From: an uncultured Roseobacter sp.
GTDB lineage: Bacteria > Pseudomonadota > Alphaproteobacteria > Rhodobacterales > Rhodobacteraceae
Direction: 5' to 3'
NCBI RefSeq assembly: GCF_947495025.1
Contig: NZ_CANLXG010000002.1
Location: 1,120,124 to 1,184,123, forward strand
Length of the DNA: 64,000 bases
Position numbers and translations under genes: made by a program. Shown here piece after piece: positions 36,582 to 45,554 of the stretch (position 1 is the first letter of the stretch; each line of letters opens with the position of its first letter). The notes under the pieces are model-generated. The model did not search any database, had not been told where the DNA came from, and worked only from the letters and a program-made list of their open reading frames with translations.

Positions 36582-37528
36582 ACATCGACGATCTCGTCAA
36601 AGCTGGATTCGGCTCTGAACCCGAGCGCGACGGCGCGCTGCGGGTCGAAATCCCGTGGCCATCCCTGCACGATTTTCATGATCGCCTCGTCCGGCGCCTG
36701 CCGGATCAGATCAACGGCATTCTGACCTGCTGCACGTCTGAGCGCTTCAATCTGTTCTGCGACGGTACAGCTGACACCGGGCAGACTGAGCGCGCGACGC
36801 CCTTCAAGCCGGGCAGTATCGAGGCCCGCAGCATGCACCAGAAACCCGGCGGCCGAGCGGGGTGAGGCGTGCCAGTGCCGCACGGTATCCGGAACCGGCA
36901 GTATAGCTTCGATCCCGTTCAGCGGCTCGCGGATGATGCCGGAAAAGAACGAAGAGGCTGCAAGGTTGGCTTTGCCGGGGCGCACACAGATCGTCGGCAG
37001 GCGCAAAGACATGCCGTCAACAAACCCTTTCCGGCTGAAATCGGTGACCATCAGCTCGCAGATTGCCTTTTGCGCCCCATAGCTCGTCTGGGGTGCTGAG
37101 AGGAATTCATCTCCGATCTTCTCGGGATAAGGCGCGCCGAAAACCGCAATTGAGGACGTGAATATCAGTTTCGGCACATAGCTTCCGCCGCTTGCATTGT
37201 GCTCGTGCCGCAGGGCTTCGAGCAGATGCCACATCGACATCATGTTGATGGCCCAGCCTTTCTCAAAATTGGTCTCGGACTCTCCGGAAACGATCGCAGC
37301 CAGGTGAAAAATCACATCGGGGCGCAGTGCCGCCAGCCGGCCCGCCGTAGCTGGGTCACCGAGGTCACCGGTCATCTGTTCCGGACCCTCAACGCCCGCC
37401 GGCGGAAACCCGACATCAAAAAGGATCGTCTGCGGCGCAGGACCGCCGCCCAGCCCCTCGTGAACCAGACGGGCAGCCAGTTTCTGACCCACCATACCAC
37501 CACCGCCAAGGATAAGAACGCGGGTCAT
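36545..37528 (-). CDS. NAD-dependent epimerase/dehydratase, DenD (D-erythronate dehydrogenase)-like
   Basis: A 327-residue extended SDR protein. Rossmann motif LILGGGGMVGQKLA (5-18), FHLAAIVSGESE (74-85), catalytic Ser125/126 in FTSSIAVFG, and Tyr150-Lys154 in TSYGAQKAICE. The combination of GGGGMVG, HLAAIVSGE and SYGAQK strongly resembles D-erythronate 2-dehydrogenases, which oxidise C2 of four-carbon acids. The partner genes of the erythronate route (OtnI, OtnC, OtnK) are not here, so the substrate may be a related aldonate. It overlaps the second HIBADH-type gene by ATGA. Confidence 0.87.
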   Translation of the reverse strand: MTRVLILGGGGMVGQKLAARLVHEGLGGGPAPQTILFDVGFPPAGVEGPEQMTGDLGDPATAGRLAALRPDVIFHLAAIVSGESETNFEKGWAINMMSMWHLLEALRHEHNASGGSYVPKLIFTSSIAVFGAPYPEKIGDEFLSAPQTSYGAQKAICELMVTDFSRKGFVDGMSLRLPTICVRPGKANLAASSFFSGIIREPLNGIEAILPVPDTVRHWHASPRSAAGFLVHAAGLDTARLEGRRALSLPGVSCTVAEQIEALRRAAGQNAVDLIRQAPDEAIMKIVQGWPRDFDPQRAVALGFRAESSFDEIVDVYIKEDLPNATV

Positions 37529-38412
37529 GTCGGGAGTCCGTTTCTTGACAGCAGTTCCAGGTAGAGCCCGGAATGATCGCGCTCCCCGCCATCCATCGCG
37601 TCAATGAAATGCTGGAAACGGTCGCGGACACTCTCTGTCGCGGGCAGCGTCAGGCCAAGAGATGCAGCCTCGTCAAGCGTGTTGTTCAGATCCTTGACCT
37701 GGAATTTTGTCAGCCCGCCGGGATCAAAGTTCCGGCTGGTCATACGCTCGCCGTGCTGCTGCAGAATCACACTGTCGGCAAACCCGCCCTTGAGTGCGGC
37801 ACGAACGGCAGCAGGATCGGCGCCGCCCTGTTCTGCCAGCAGCATTGCCTCGGCAACCGCTGAAATGGTGACCGCCACGATTGTCTGATTTGCCAGTTTG
37901 GAAAGTTGCCCGGAGCCGGATGGACCGACATGCACGGGCCGCCCCATTGCTTCGAAAACCGGTCTCGACTTTTCAAATGTTTCGGCGGTGCCGCCAACCA
38001 TGATAGCAAGGCTCGCCGCCTCTGCCCCTTTCGTGCCGCCGGAAACCGGCGCATCGAGATGCCCGATACCAAGGCCCATCAGAACTTCAGCCTGTTCACG
38101 GGCGTGCTCTGGTTTCGCTGAGGACATGTCGATCCAGACAGCGCCCGGCGACAGGGCGGCCTGTATTTCGGCATCGCTGATCAGCGCACCAGACGCAAAA
38201 CCGTCCGAGAGCATTGTGATGACAAACTCTGCATCCCGTACGGCGTCGGCGGGGGTTGCAGCGAGGGTCGCCCCCTCAGCAACGAGGGGTTCGGCACGCG
38301 CGGTACTGCGGTTCCAGACGGTCAGCATGTGACCGGCGCGCAGAAGGTTCTGCGACATCGGAAAACCCATCAGTCCGGTGCCAATGAGTGTGACCTTGCG
38401 GGGTTGTGTCAT
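37525..38412 (-). CDS. NAD(P)-dependent beta-hydroxyacid dehydrogenase (HIBADH family, copy 2)
   Basis: A 295-residue dehydrogenase with IGTGLMGFPMS (10-20), the classic DAPVSGGTKGA (120-130), catalytic Lys172 in SGQLSKLANQ, and Asn175. The canonical DAPVSGG places it nearer tartronate-semialdehyde reductase, threonate dehydrogenase or 3-hydroxyisobutyrate dehydrogenase than copy 1. It is the first gene of a two-gene minus unit with the DenD-like enzyme, consistent with successive oxidations of a short sugar acid. The start lies 200 bp from the divergent SDR gene. Confidence 0.87.
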   Translation of the reverse strand: MTQPRKVTLIGTGLMGFPMSQNLLRAGHMLTVWNRSTARAEPLVAEGATLAATPADAVRDAEFVITMLSDGFASGALISDAEIQAALSPGAVWIDMSSAKPEHAREQAEVLMGLGIGHLDAPVSGGTKGAEAASLAIMVGGTAETFEKSRPVFEAMGRPVHVGPSGSGQLSKLANQTIVAVTISAVAEAMLLAEQGGADPAAVRAALKGGFADSVILQQHGERMTSRNFDPGGLTKFQVKDLNNTLDEAASLGLTLPATESVRDRFQHFIDAMDGGERDHSGLYLELLSRNGLPT

Positions 38413-38612
38413 GAGTGCGGTTATCCTCTCGTCGCTTCAGACAAGGCTGTAGCCAAAGTTAATACTGTGTCATACGCTAACGGAAACCAGCCGCCGAACC
38501 AGCCCGTTTGACGGTTTTTTTGACGACAACAGCAAAGAGAATACAGATCAGTCCGTTGCCCGTGTCAGAGAGTGACCCGCGCCGAGAGACTAACTGTGTC
38601 GGGGGGAAAACA

Positions 38613-39374
38613 TTGACATCTCAGAGGCTTAAAGGAAAACGCGCGCTGATCACGGCTGCGGGTCAGGGGATCGGGCGGGCCACTGCGCTGGCGATGGCAG
38701 CCGAAGGCGCAAAGGTGTTTGCGACCGATGTAAACATGGAAGCGCTATCTACGATTCGCGACGCGAATCACGAAAATCTGGAAATTTTCGAACTTGATGC
38801 GCGCAGCGATGAGAGCGTCAGTACCGGCGTTGAAAGGGCCCGCCCGGATGTGTTGTTCAACTGTGCGGGCTTCGTGCATCACGGCTCTGTTCTGGAGGCG
38901 ACAGACCAGGAATGGGACTTTGCCTTTGATCTGAATGTGCGGTCAATGCTGCGCACGATCCGCGCGGCCCTGCCAGGAATGCTGGAGCGTGGATCAGGGT
39001 CGATCATCAATATGTCATCGGCCTGTTCGTCGGTCATCGGTGCGCCGAACCGCTTCATCTACGGGACGACAAAGGCAGCTGTCATCGGGCTGACCAAATC
39101 GGTCGCGGTCGACTATGTCGCAAGTGGCATCCGCTGTAACTGTATCTGCCCGGGCACTGTGGAAAGCCCCAGCTGGCATGAACGCGTCGACGCGCTGGGC
39201 GAAAAGCTCGGCAGTAAAGAAGAAGCGCTGAAACAGTTCGTCTCCCGTCAGCCGATGGGCCGCGTTGCGACGGCAGAGGAGATCGCTGCCCTGGTCGTTT
39301 ACCTTGCAAGCGACGAGAGCGCATTCACCACAGGACACCCCCATATCATTGACGGAGGATGGTCAGGACAATGA
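38613..39374 (+). CDS. SDR oxidoreductase, 2-keto-3-deoxy-L-fuconate 4-dehydrogenase type
   Basis: A 253-residue classical short-chain dehydrogenase if translation begins at TTG 38613, which has GGGGGG four to nine bases before it. Seen: TAAGQGIG (14-21), NCAG (83-86), catalytic Ser135/136, Tyr150 and Lys154 in [10 protein letters not shown], and the C-terminal [14 protein letters not shown]. The pattern, including FVHHGSVLE and the [10 protein letters not shown] loop, matches what I recall of 2-keto-3-deoxy-L-fuconate dehydrogenase, which oxidises the C4 hydroxyl. The frame continues upstream to another TTG at 38508 but without conserved sequence. ATGA overlap with the next gene. Confidence 0.87.
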   Translation: MTSQRLKGKRALITAAGQGIGRATALAMAAEGAKVFATDVNMEALSTIRDANHENLEIFELDARSDESVSTGVERARPDVLFNCAGFVHHGSVLEATDQEWDFAFDLNVRSMLRTIRAALPGMLERGSGSIINMSSACSSVIGAPNRFIYGTTKAAVIGLTKSVAVDYVASGIRCNCICPGTVESPSWHERVDALGEKLGSKEEALKQFVSRQPMGRVATAEEIAALVVYLASDESAFTTGHPHIIDGGWSGQ

Positions 39375-41170
39375 CCAGGAAAATCGGAATCGAAGATCTG
39401 CGGTCGCGCAAGTGGTTCATGAACCCGGACAACCCGGAAATGACAGCGCTTTATCTGGAACGCTATCTGAACTACGGGCTGACGCGCGACGAGCTGCAGT
39501 CAGGCAAGCCGATTATTGGTATAGCGCAGACCGGCAGCGACCTCAGCCCCTGTAACCGCCACCATCTGGAACTGACCAAGCGCGTGCGTGACGGGATCAT
39601 CGCCGCGGGTGGTACCTGCATCGAAGTGCCGGTTCATCCGATCCAGGAGACCGGTAAAAGACCCACCGCAATGCTGGACCGCAATCTTGCCTATCTCAGC
39701 CTCGTCGAGACGCTTTTTGGCTATCCGCTCGACGGCGTTGTGCTGAACATTGGCTGTGACAAGACCACGCCTGCGCTTCTGATGGCGGCGGCGACCGTCA
39801 ATATTCCTGCCGTGGCTTTGTCTGTGGGCCCGATGCTGAACGGTTACTTCCGCGGGCAGCGCACGGGGTCGGGCACCATCGTCTGGAAAGCGCGCGAGAT
39901 GCTTGCGGCGGGCGAAATTGACGATGACGGTTTTATGGAGCTCGTTGCGTCTTCGGCGCCGTCTGTGGGCTACTGCAACACGATGGGCACCGCAACGACA
40001 ATGAACTCGCTTGCCGAAGCGCTGGGCATGCAGTTGCCCGGTGCTGCTGCGATTCCCGCTCCTTACCGCGAGCGGGGCCAGATCAGCTATGAGACCGGCC
40101 GCCGGATTGTGGACATGGTCTGGGAGGACCTGCGCCCTTCCGACATCATGACCCGCGAGGCCTTTGAGAACACGATTGTCATCAACTCCGCCATTGGCGG
40201 GTCGACCAATGCGCCCATCCATCTCAACGGTATCGCGCGCCATCTTGGTGTTCCGCTCGACAATAATGACTGGCAGAAGGTCGGCCATGATGTACCCCTG
40301 CTTGTCAACCTGCAGCCGGCCGGCGAATATCTGGGCGAAGATTATCAGCATGCAGGCGGCGTACCCGCCGTCGTCGGCGAGCTGATCGCGGCAGACCTGT
40401 TACCCCATCCGGATGTTATCACGGCGAACGGTCGGACCATGGCGGAAAACTGCGGGCACCTGCGCAGTGAGGACACAAAGGTCATCAAACCCGTGTCCGA
40501 TCCGCTGAAATCGCAGGCCGGGTTTATCAACCTGACAGGCAATCTTTTTGACAGTGCGATCATGAAAACCAGTGTGATCAGCGACAGTTTCCGTGCAAAA
40601 TACCTTTCCAGTCCTGACGACCTGAACGCTTTTGAAGGCCGGGCGGTTGTTTTCGATGGTCCTGAGGATTTCCATCACCGCATTGATGATCCGTCTGAGA
40701 ACATTGACGAGGATTGCGTGCTGTTCATGCGGGGCGCGGGACCGAAAGGGTATCCCGGCGGCGCCGAGGTCGTGAATATGCGTCCACCATCATACCTGCT
40801 GAAAAAAGGTGTCGAAGCGCTTCCCTGCGTGGGTGACGGGCGACAGTCCGGCACATCCGGCAGCCCGTCCATTCTGAACGCCTCGCCCGAAGCGGCGGCG
40901 GGTGGGGGGCTTGCGCTGCTGCAAAATGGTGACCGGGTCCGCATTGATCTGAACAAATGCACCGCTGACATGCTCGTCCCACTCGACGAACTGGCCGAAC
41001 GTGCCCGCGCATTCGAGGCGGCAGGCGGCTACGACGCGCCGGAAAGCCAGTCGCCCTGGCAGCAGTATTTCCGCGAGAAAGTGGGCCGTTTCGACGAGGG
41101 TATGATCCTCGAGGGTGCGGACAAATACCAGGACATCTCGCGCCGCTTTATGCCGCGCGACAACCACTGA
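39371..41170 (+). CDS. IlvD/Edd family sugar-acid dehydratase
   Basis: A 599-residue Fe-S dehydratase. Conserved cysteines Cys61 (DLSPCNRHH), Cys129 (IGCDKTTP) and Cys202 (GYCNTMGTA) match the 2Fe-2S ligands of pentonate dehydratases. [16 protein letters not shown] and [12 protein letters not shown] place it with D-xylonate / L-arabinonate dehydratases rather than IlvD or phosphogluconate dehydratase. It forms a 2-keto-3-deoxy acid. ATG 39371 overlaps the SDR TGA; an in-frame ATG at 39359 is possible. It may supply the SDR and FAH enzymes flanking it. Confidence 0.92.
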   Translation: MTRKIGIEDLRSRKWFMNPDNPEMTALYLERYLNYGLTRDELQSGKPIIGIAQTGSDLSPCNRHHLELTKRVRDGIIAAGGTCIEVPVHPIQETGKRPTAMLDRNLAYLSLVETLFGYPLDGVVLNIGCDKTTPALLMAAATVNIPAVALSVGPMLNGYFRGQRTGSGTIVWKAREMLAAGEIDDDGFMELVASSAPSVGYCNTMGTATTMNSLAEALGMQLPGAAAIPAPYRERGQISYETGRRIVDMVWEDLRPSDIMTREAFENTIVINSAIGGSTNAPIHLNGIARHLGVPLDNNDWQKVGHDVPLLVNLQPAGEYLGEDYQHAGGVPAVVGELIAADLLPHPDVITANGRTMAENCGHLRSEDTKVIKPVSDPLKSQAGFINLTGNLFDSAIMKTSVISDSFRAKYLSSPDDLNAFEGRAVVFDGPEDFHHRIDDPSENIDEDCVLFMRGAGPKGYPGGAEVVNMRPPSYLLKKGVEALPCVGDGRQSGTSGSPSILNASPEAAAGGGLALLQNGDRVRIDLNKCTADMLVPLDELAERARAFEAAGGYDAPESQSPWQQYFREKVGRFDEGMILEGADKYQDISRRFMPRDNH

Positions 41171-41204
41171 CGCGCCGAAGGCGCAAGCAAACTGAGGAAG
41201 ACCT

Positions 41205-42053
41205 ATGAAACTCGTACGTTACGGCGCACATGGTGCCGAAAAACCCGGAATGATGGACGCAGACGGCGTGCTGCGTGATCTTTCGGCGCATGTGAACGAT
41301 ATTGATGGCAGCATGCTTTCCGAAGCGGCGCTGGACAAGCTGCGCGCAATTGACCCTGCCAGTCTGCCCGTGGTCAGCGGCGACCCGCGTATCGGTGTCT
41401 GTGTCGGCAATATCGGCAAGTTTATGTGCATCGGTCTGAACTATTCGGACCATGCTGCCGAACAGGGTCTGCCTATCCCCGAGCATCCGATCCTTTTCAT
41501 GAAGGCCAATTCGGCCATCGTCGGCCCGAATGACGATGTGGTTCTGCCGCGGGGCGCGAAACGTGGTGACTGGGAGGTCGAGCTGGGTGTGGTCATCGGC
41601 AAACAGGCCAAATATGTCAGCAAAGAAGACGCGCTTGACTACGTCGCGGGCTATTGCGTGTGCAACGATGTGTCCGAGCGGCATTTCCAGACGCAGCTGA
41701 CGGGCACCTGGACCAAAGGTAAATCCTGCGACACCTTCGGGCCCACCGGCCCCTGGCTGGTGACGCGCGATGAGGTGCCGGATCCGCAGGCGCTGGACAT
41801 GTCACTGGACCTGAACGGCAATCGGATGCAGACGGGCAATACTTCCACGATGATTTTCACCGTGGCCGAGATCATTGAACACCTCAGCCAGCTTTTCACA
41901 CTTTATCCCGGCGATGTTATCAGCACAGGCACACCTCCGGGTGTCGGTGACGGGATCAAACCGGACCCCGTCTATCTGAAAGCGGGCGATGTAATGGAGC
42001 TGGCCATCGAGGGCCTCGGCGCGCAGCGCCAGAACGTCAGAGAGGATGCATAA
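41205..42053 (+). CDS. fumarylacetoacetate hydrolase (FAH) family protein, diketo-deoxy-acid hydrolase type
   Basis: A 282-residue FAH-fold enzyme. Metal ligands Glu124, Glu126 (DWEVELGVV) and Asp155 (NDVSER) are visible, with CIGLNYSDHAAE (75-86) and STGTPPGVG near the C-terminus. The sequence resembles 2,4-diketo-3-deoxy-L-fuconate hydrolase / annotated ureidoglycolate lyases. Beside a KDF-dehydrogenase-like SDR it most likely cleaves a 2,4-diketo-3-deoxy acid to pyruvate and a hydroxy acid. GAGGAAG precedes the ATG. The next gene begins 2 bp later. Confidence 0.9.
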   Translation: MKLVRYGAHGAEKPGMMDADGVLRDLSAHVNDIDGSMLSEAALDKLRAIDPASLPVVSGDPRIGVCVGNIGKFMCIGLNYSDHAAEQGLPIPEHPILFMKANSAIVGPNDDVVLPRGAKRGDWEVELGVVIGKQAKYVSKEDALDYVAGYCVCNDVSERHFQTQLTGTWTKGKSCDTFGPTGPWLVTRDEVPDPQALDMSLDLNGNRMQTGNTSTMIFTVAEIIEHLSQLFTLYPGDVISTGTPPGVGDGIKPDPVYLKAGDVMELAIEGLGAQRQNVREDA

Positions 42054-42055
42054 CC

Positions 42056-43006
42056 ATGGCAGATCTTTTTATGATTGGCGGCGCCACACCTGTGATGATG
42101 GAACGGCTTGAGTCCAGGTTCACCATTCACAAAGCGTCAGATATGGACGACCCGCAGGCCTGGCTGGTCGAAAACGGCGCCTCTGTCGGGTATGTCGCGA
42201 CCAACGGGCACGATGGTGTGAAACCGGAATATATGGCTGCGATGCCAAACCTGAAGGCGATCAGCTGTTACGGCGTCGGTTATGATGCCATCGACACGAA
42301 TGCGGCTCGCGAAAAGGGTGTTGTGGTGACGCATACCCCCAACGTGCTTAACGCCGAGGTTGCGACCACTGCGGTGATGCTGATGATGGCGTGCTACCGC
42401 GAACTGCTGCGCGATGATGCCTGGGTCCGTTCCGGGAACTGGGAGGCCAAGGGCAATGCGCCGCTTACCCGTTCGGTGGACAACCAGACCGTTGGTATTC
42501 TGGGTCTGGGGCGTATCGGGCAGGCGATCGCTGACAAGCTGGCGCCCTTTGGCACCACGGTGGTTTATCACTCGCGCAGTGCAAAGGACGTTCCCTACAG
42601 ATACTATGGCGATCTGACCGAAATGGCGCGGGATGTGGATTGTCTGATCTGCATCACGCCCGGTGGGCCTTCGACAAACCGGATTGTGAACCGTGACGTG
42701 CTTGAGGCGCTTGGTCCGCAGGGGACGCTGATCAATGTATCACGCGGGTCGGTTGTCGACGAGCCTGAGATGATTTCAGCGCTGCAGGACGGACGGCTTG
42801 GCTGGGCAGGGCTTGATGTGTTCGAGGCCGAACCCAAAGTGCCCGAGGCGCTGCGTGCTCTGTCAAATGTGGTGCTCCTGCCGCACGTTGGCAGCGCCAC
42901 GCACGAGACCCGCGATGCCATGGGCGCACTGACCGTTGATAACCTGCTGCAGCATCTCGAGGATGGCACGGTTATCAGCCCGGTGCCGGAATGCGCGGAT
43001 ATGTGA
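42056..43006 (+). CDS. D-2-hydroxyacid dehydrogenase (glyoxylate/hydroxypyruvate reductase-like)
   Basis: A 316-residue NAD(P)-dependent dehydrogenase. Rossmann motif GLGRIG (150-155), catalytic Arg230 (NVSRGSVVDE), Glu259 (DVFEAEP) and His277 (LPHVGS) are all present. Such enzymes interconvert glyoxylate and glycolate, hydroxypyruvate and glycerate, or similar pairs. Placed after an FAH-type hydrolase, it could process the two- to three-carbon acid released by cleavage. The substrate is inferred only. Confidence 0.9.
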   Translation: MADLFMIGGATPVMMERLESRFTIHKASDMDDPQAWLVENGASVGYVATNGHDGVKPEYMAAMPNLKAISCYGVGYDAIDTNAAREKGVVVTHTPNVLNAEVATTAVMLMMACYRELLRDDAWVRSGNWEAKGNAPLTRSVDNQTVGILGLGRIGQAIADKLAPFGTTVVYHSRSAKDVPYRYYGDLTEMARDVDCLICITPGGPSTNRIVNRDVLEALGPQGTLINVSRGSVVDEPEMISALQDGRLGWAGLDVFEAEPKVPEALRALSNVVLLPHVGSATHETRDAMGALTVDNLLQHLEDGTVISPVPECADM

Positions 43007-43009
43007 ACC

Positions 43010-44104
43010 ATGTCCCGGATTGCATCGGTTGAGGCGCGGCTCTTTAATGTGCCGCTGGATGAAGTGCTTGTGGATGCCAGACACGGCTCCCACAGCCACT
43101 TTCATCTGATCACTGCGACGGTTACGCTGGAAGACGGCAGCCAGGGGACCGGGTACACCTACAACGGTGGCCGCGGTGGCCATGCGACGGCGGCGATGAT
43201 CACACATGATCTCGCACCGTTTCTGGTCGGGCAGGACGCGGCTGAGGTCGAGGCGCTCTGTGATGCGATGCAGTGGCATATGCATTATGTCGGTCGCGGA
43301 GGTATCCTGAGCTTTGCGATCTCCGCGGTGGACATCGCGTTGTGGGACCTGCGGGGCAAGGCCTCTGGCCGGGCGCTCTGGCAGATGGCCGGAGGTGCGG
43401 GGAAAACCTGCAAGGCGTACGGTGGTGGCATTGACCTGGCGTTTCCGCTGCCCAAACTGCTGAGCCACGTTCAGGGTTACCTTGATGCCGGCCTCGGCGG
43501 TGTCAAAATCAAGATCGGCCAGCCCGATCTGAGCGACGACATCGAGCGTATCCGGGCGGTGCGCGCACATATCGGACCAGAGCCGGCCTTTATGATTGAT
43601 GCCAATTACTCTCTGACTGTGGAGCAGGCGATCACTCTGGCGCAGGCAGTTTCGGCTGAGAATATTCTGTGGTTTGAAGAACCGATCATTCCGGACGATT
43701 ACCCGGGTTACGCAGAGATCACGCAGGCGACTGGCATGGCGGTTGCGCAGGGGGAAAACCTGCACACCATCCATGAGTTTGAAATGGCTCTGACACAGAG
43801 TGATCTTGGGTTTATCCAGCCCGATGCCTCAAACTGCTGCGGGATCACCGGGTGGCTACAGGTCGCGAAACTGTCGGAAAAAGCGGGGGTGCCGGTCTGC
43901 AGTCACGGGATGCAGGAGCTGCATGTCGGACTGGTGTCGGCTCAGACAAATGCCGGCTGGATCGAAGTGCACAGCTTTCCGATTGACCGATACACAACGC
44001 GCCCGCTCGTGGTCGAGAACGGGCGCGCAGTTGCGTCAGATGCGCCGGGAACGGGCGTGACCTTTGACTGGTCACGGCTCGCACCCTACGAGGTCTCGCT
44101 CTGA
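43010..44104 (+). CDS. mandelate racemase/muconate lactonizing enzyme family, probable sugar-acid dehydratase
   Basis: A 364-residue enolase-superfamily protein of the mandelate racemase subgroup. Seen: KIKIG with Lys166 and Lys168, metal ligands Asp197 (MIDANYS), Glu223 (FEEP), Glu249 (GEN), and the Asp272-His299 dyad ([14 protein letters not shown]). KxK plus a His base is the layout of acid-sugar dehydratases such as galactarate, talarate and fuconate dehydratases. In this operon it probably dehydrates an aldonate or aldarate different from the IlvD/Edd substrate. It ends 3 bp from the convergent chrR gene. Confidence 0.9.
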   Translation: MSRIASVEARLFNVPLDEVLVDARHGSHSHFHLITATVTLEDGSQGTGYTYNGGRGGHATAAMITHDLAPFLVGQDAAEVEALCDAMQWHMHYVGRGGILSFAISAVDIALWDLRGKASGRALWQMAGGAGKTCKAYGGGIDLAFPLPKLLSHVQGYLDAGLGGVKIKIGQPDLSDDIERIRAVRAHIGPEPAFMIDANYSLTVEQAITLAQAVSAENILWFEEPIIPDDYPGYAEITQATGMAVAQGENLHTIHEFEMALTQSDLGFIQPDASNCCGITGWLQVAKLSEKAGVPVCSHGMQELHVGLVSAQTNAGWIEVHSFPIDRYTTRPLVVENGRAVASDAPGTGVTFDWSRLAPYEVSL

Positions 44105-44107
44105 AGA

Positions 44108-44761
44108 TCAGATACGCAGGAAACGCTGCGCGATTTTCGGGATGAGGCTGTCAAACCGCAGCGGTGCGTCGGTGACGGCCAGGCAGATGCAGTCCTCGTG
44201 AATGTCAGCAACCGGCGTGTGGTGCAGCTCGCTGTCCGCAATTTCCACATCTCCACGCGCAAAATAGCCATCGTCGTCCTGGAACGCACCCTGCAGCACC
44301 ATCGTCATTTCGGTGCCGTGGTGACCATGATCAGGCATTGCAGCGCCTGCCGGAATAAAGAGAAGCCGCGCTGACGCCTCGCGCGAGGTCGGCAGGATCG
44401 CCTGTTTGACGCCCATACCAACCGGCTTCCACTTTATGGCATCCAGGTCGCCACCGACGTAATCCTGGAGCGGTTGTGGCAGAACACTGTCTTTCGCACG
44501 CGGCGCGCGGATTGTGTCAACCGGGCCGCCTTCGATCAGCGACAGAGTGGCCGCAAAGCTGTCGTGGGACATTTCATGCGTTCCGGACTGATCCAGAATT
44601 TCGCCGCCCAGAGCGTCATAGCTCTCTGCGCTTGCACGGCAGGTGTCGCACATCGAAAGATGCGAGGCGACGATCAGGTTGAACGCTTCGGGCAGGGTGC
44701 CTGCAGCATAGGCCATCAGGATGGCGTCGTTCAGATGATGTTTGATACTGTTACTACTCAT
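44108..44761 (-). CDS. chrR: ChrR-family zinc anti-sigma factor
   Basis: A 217-residue cupin-type anti-sigma factor. The N-terminal zinc domain has His9 and the H-x3-C-x2-C set His34, Cys38, Cys41 (ASHLSMCDTC), matching Rhodobacter ChrR. The C-terminal cupin (about 115-205) contains PDHGHHGTEM and the strand VLQGAF. In Rhodobacter sphaeroides ChrR holds RpoE inactive until singlet oxygen appears. ATG 44761 is used; GTG 44770, which overlaps the rpoE stop, is possible. Downstream of rpoE on the same strand. Confidence 0.92.
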   Translation of the reverse strand: MSSNSIKHHLNDAILMAYAAGTLPEAFNLIVASHLSMCDTCRASAESYDALGGEILDQSGTHEMSHDSFAATLSLIEGGPVDTIRAPRAKDSVLPQPLQDYVGGDLDAIKWKPVGMGVKQAILPTSREASARLLFIPAGAAMPDHGHHGTEMTMVLQGAFQDDDGYFARGDVEIADSELHHTPVADIHEDCICLAVTDAPLRFDSLIPKIAQRFLRI

Positions 44762-44766
44762 GGCTT

Positions 44767-45291
44767 TCACTTCATTACGTGGCGCAGGCGTTCCAGCGCC
44801 AGCCGAATTCTCGATTTGATCGTGCCCAGCGGCAGACCGGTTTCAGCAGCGATTTCACTATGGGTCAGATCCCCGAAATACGCCTTTTCAATCAGTTCCC
44901 GTTGGCTCTCGGGCAATTCCGCCAGGGCGGCGCCGAGTATTTTGCTTTCCTGTTGCAGGTTCAGGACGTCTTCCTGATCCGGCTCTGCCTCGGGGCCCCA
45001 GGTGAGGTCCTCCGGCTCTGGCCTGCGCTGGCGGCGCAGGATGTCAATCTTTCTGTTCCGGGCGATGGTAAAGATCCACGTCGCCACCGATGCCCGTGCG
45101 GGATCAAACTGGTGCGCCTTGTGCCAGAGCGCTGCCATCACGTCCTGCGCGCACTCCTCTGCAAGTGACGGATCAGCGCCGGAACGCATCAGAAACCCCT
45201 TTACCCTCGGCGCAAAGTGATCGAACAGCTCACCAAAAGCCTGACGGTCTTTGTCGTCACGGATCCGTATCATATGCGAGACCCATAACAT
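44767..45291 (-). CDS. rpoE: RpoE-type ECF sigma factor, ChrR partner
   Basis: Group IV sigma factor. Region 2 (FAPRVKGFLMRSGADPSLAEECAQDVM, RASVATWIFTIARNRKIDILR) and region 4 (LPESQRELIEKAYFGDLTHSEIAAETGLPLGTIKSRIRLALERLR in segments) are plain, and PEPEDLTWGPEAEPDQ links them as in Rhodobacter sphaeroides RpoE. The open frame reaches 45483, but the conserved region begins near 45270, so ATG 45291 (174 residues) or ATG 45273 is likely; neither has a strong ribosome binding site. It controls singlet-oxygen responses in relatives, and the divergent operon is the probable target. Confidence 0.9.
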   Translation of the reverse strand: MLWVSHMIRIRDDKDRQAFGELFDHFAPRVKGFLMRSGADPSLAEECAQDVMAALWHKAHQFDPARASVATWIFTIARNRKIDILRRQRRPEPEDLTWGPEAEPDQEDVLNLQQESKILGAALAELPESQRELIEKAYFGDLTHSEIAAETGLPLGTIKSRIRLALERLRHVMK

Positions 45292-45451
45292 GCGGGCCGG
45301 ATTGTCGCTTGCCTTCACCTTAGAACGCCCTGAAACGCCAGTACTCCCGCGCAAAAACACCGGGGGCCGCGGCACCCGCGATGCATTTCCGTCATGTTTT
45401 CCCACTTCCACACTTTCGAACATACCTTCACTACGCTGCAGGTGCACAACC

Positions 45452-45457
45452 GGATCA
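45452..45457 (-). promoter_or_regulatory. rpoE: TGATCC hexamer, candidate RpoE -35 element upstream of rpoE
   Basis: On the minus strand, TGATCC lies about 160 bases before the chosen rpoE start, with CGTA 16 bases further downstream. TGATCC is the -35 sequence I recall for Rhodobacter RpoE promoters, consistent with autoregulation. The -10 assignment is uncertain, and a hexamer of this kind occurs often by chance. Confidence 0.4.
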
Positions 45458-45541
45458 AAAAAAACTTTATCTTTGCAGGGCAATCCATTTACGGGACGAT
45501 CCCGTAGATAACACTAGTTAAGACAAAACAATCATCCGGAC

Positions 45542-45547
45542 GGATCA
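45542..45547 (-). promoter_or_regulatory. second TGATCC hexamer in the rpoE/FAD-oxidoreductase intergenic region
   Basis: A second TGATCC (minus strand) lies at the edge of the divergent operon. On the plus strand the same region holds CGATCC (45497-45502) followed after 16 bp by TAAGA (45519-45523), a possible RpoE-type promoter reading toward the FAD oxidoreductase gene that starts at 45555. Evidence is only similarity to a remembered consensus. Confidence 0.3.
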
Positions 45548-45554
45548 AGACTAT

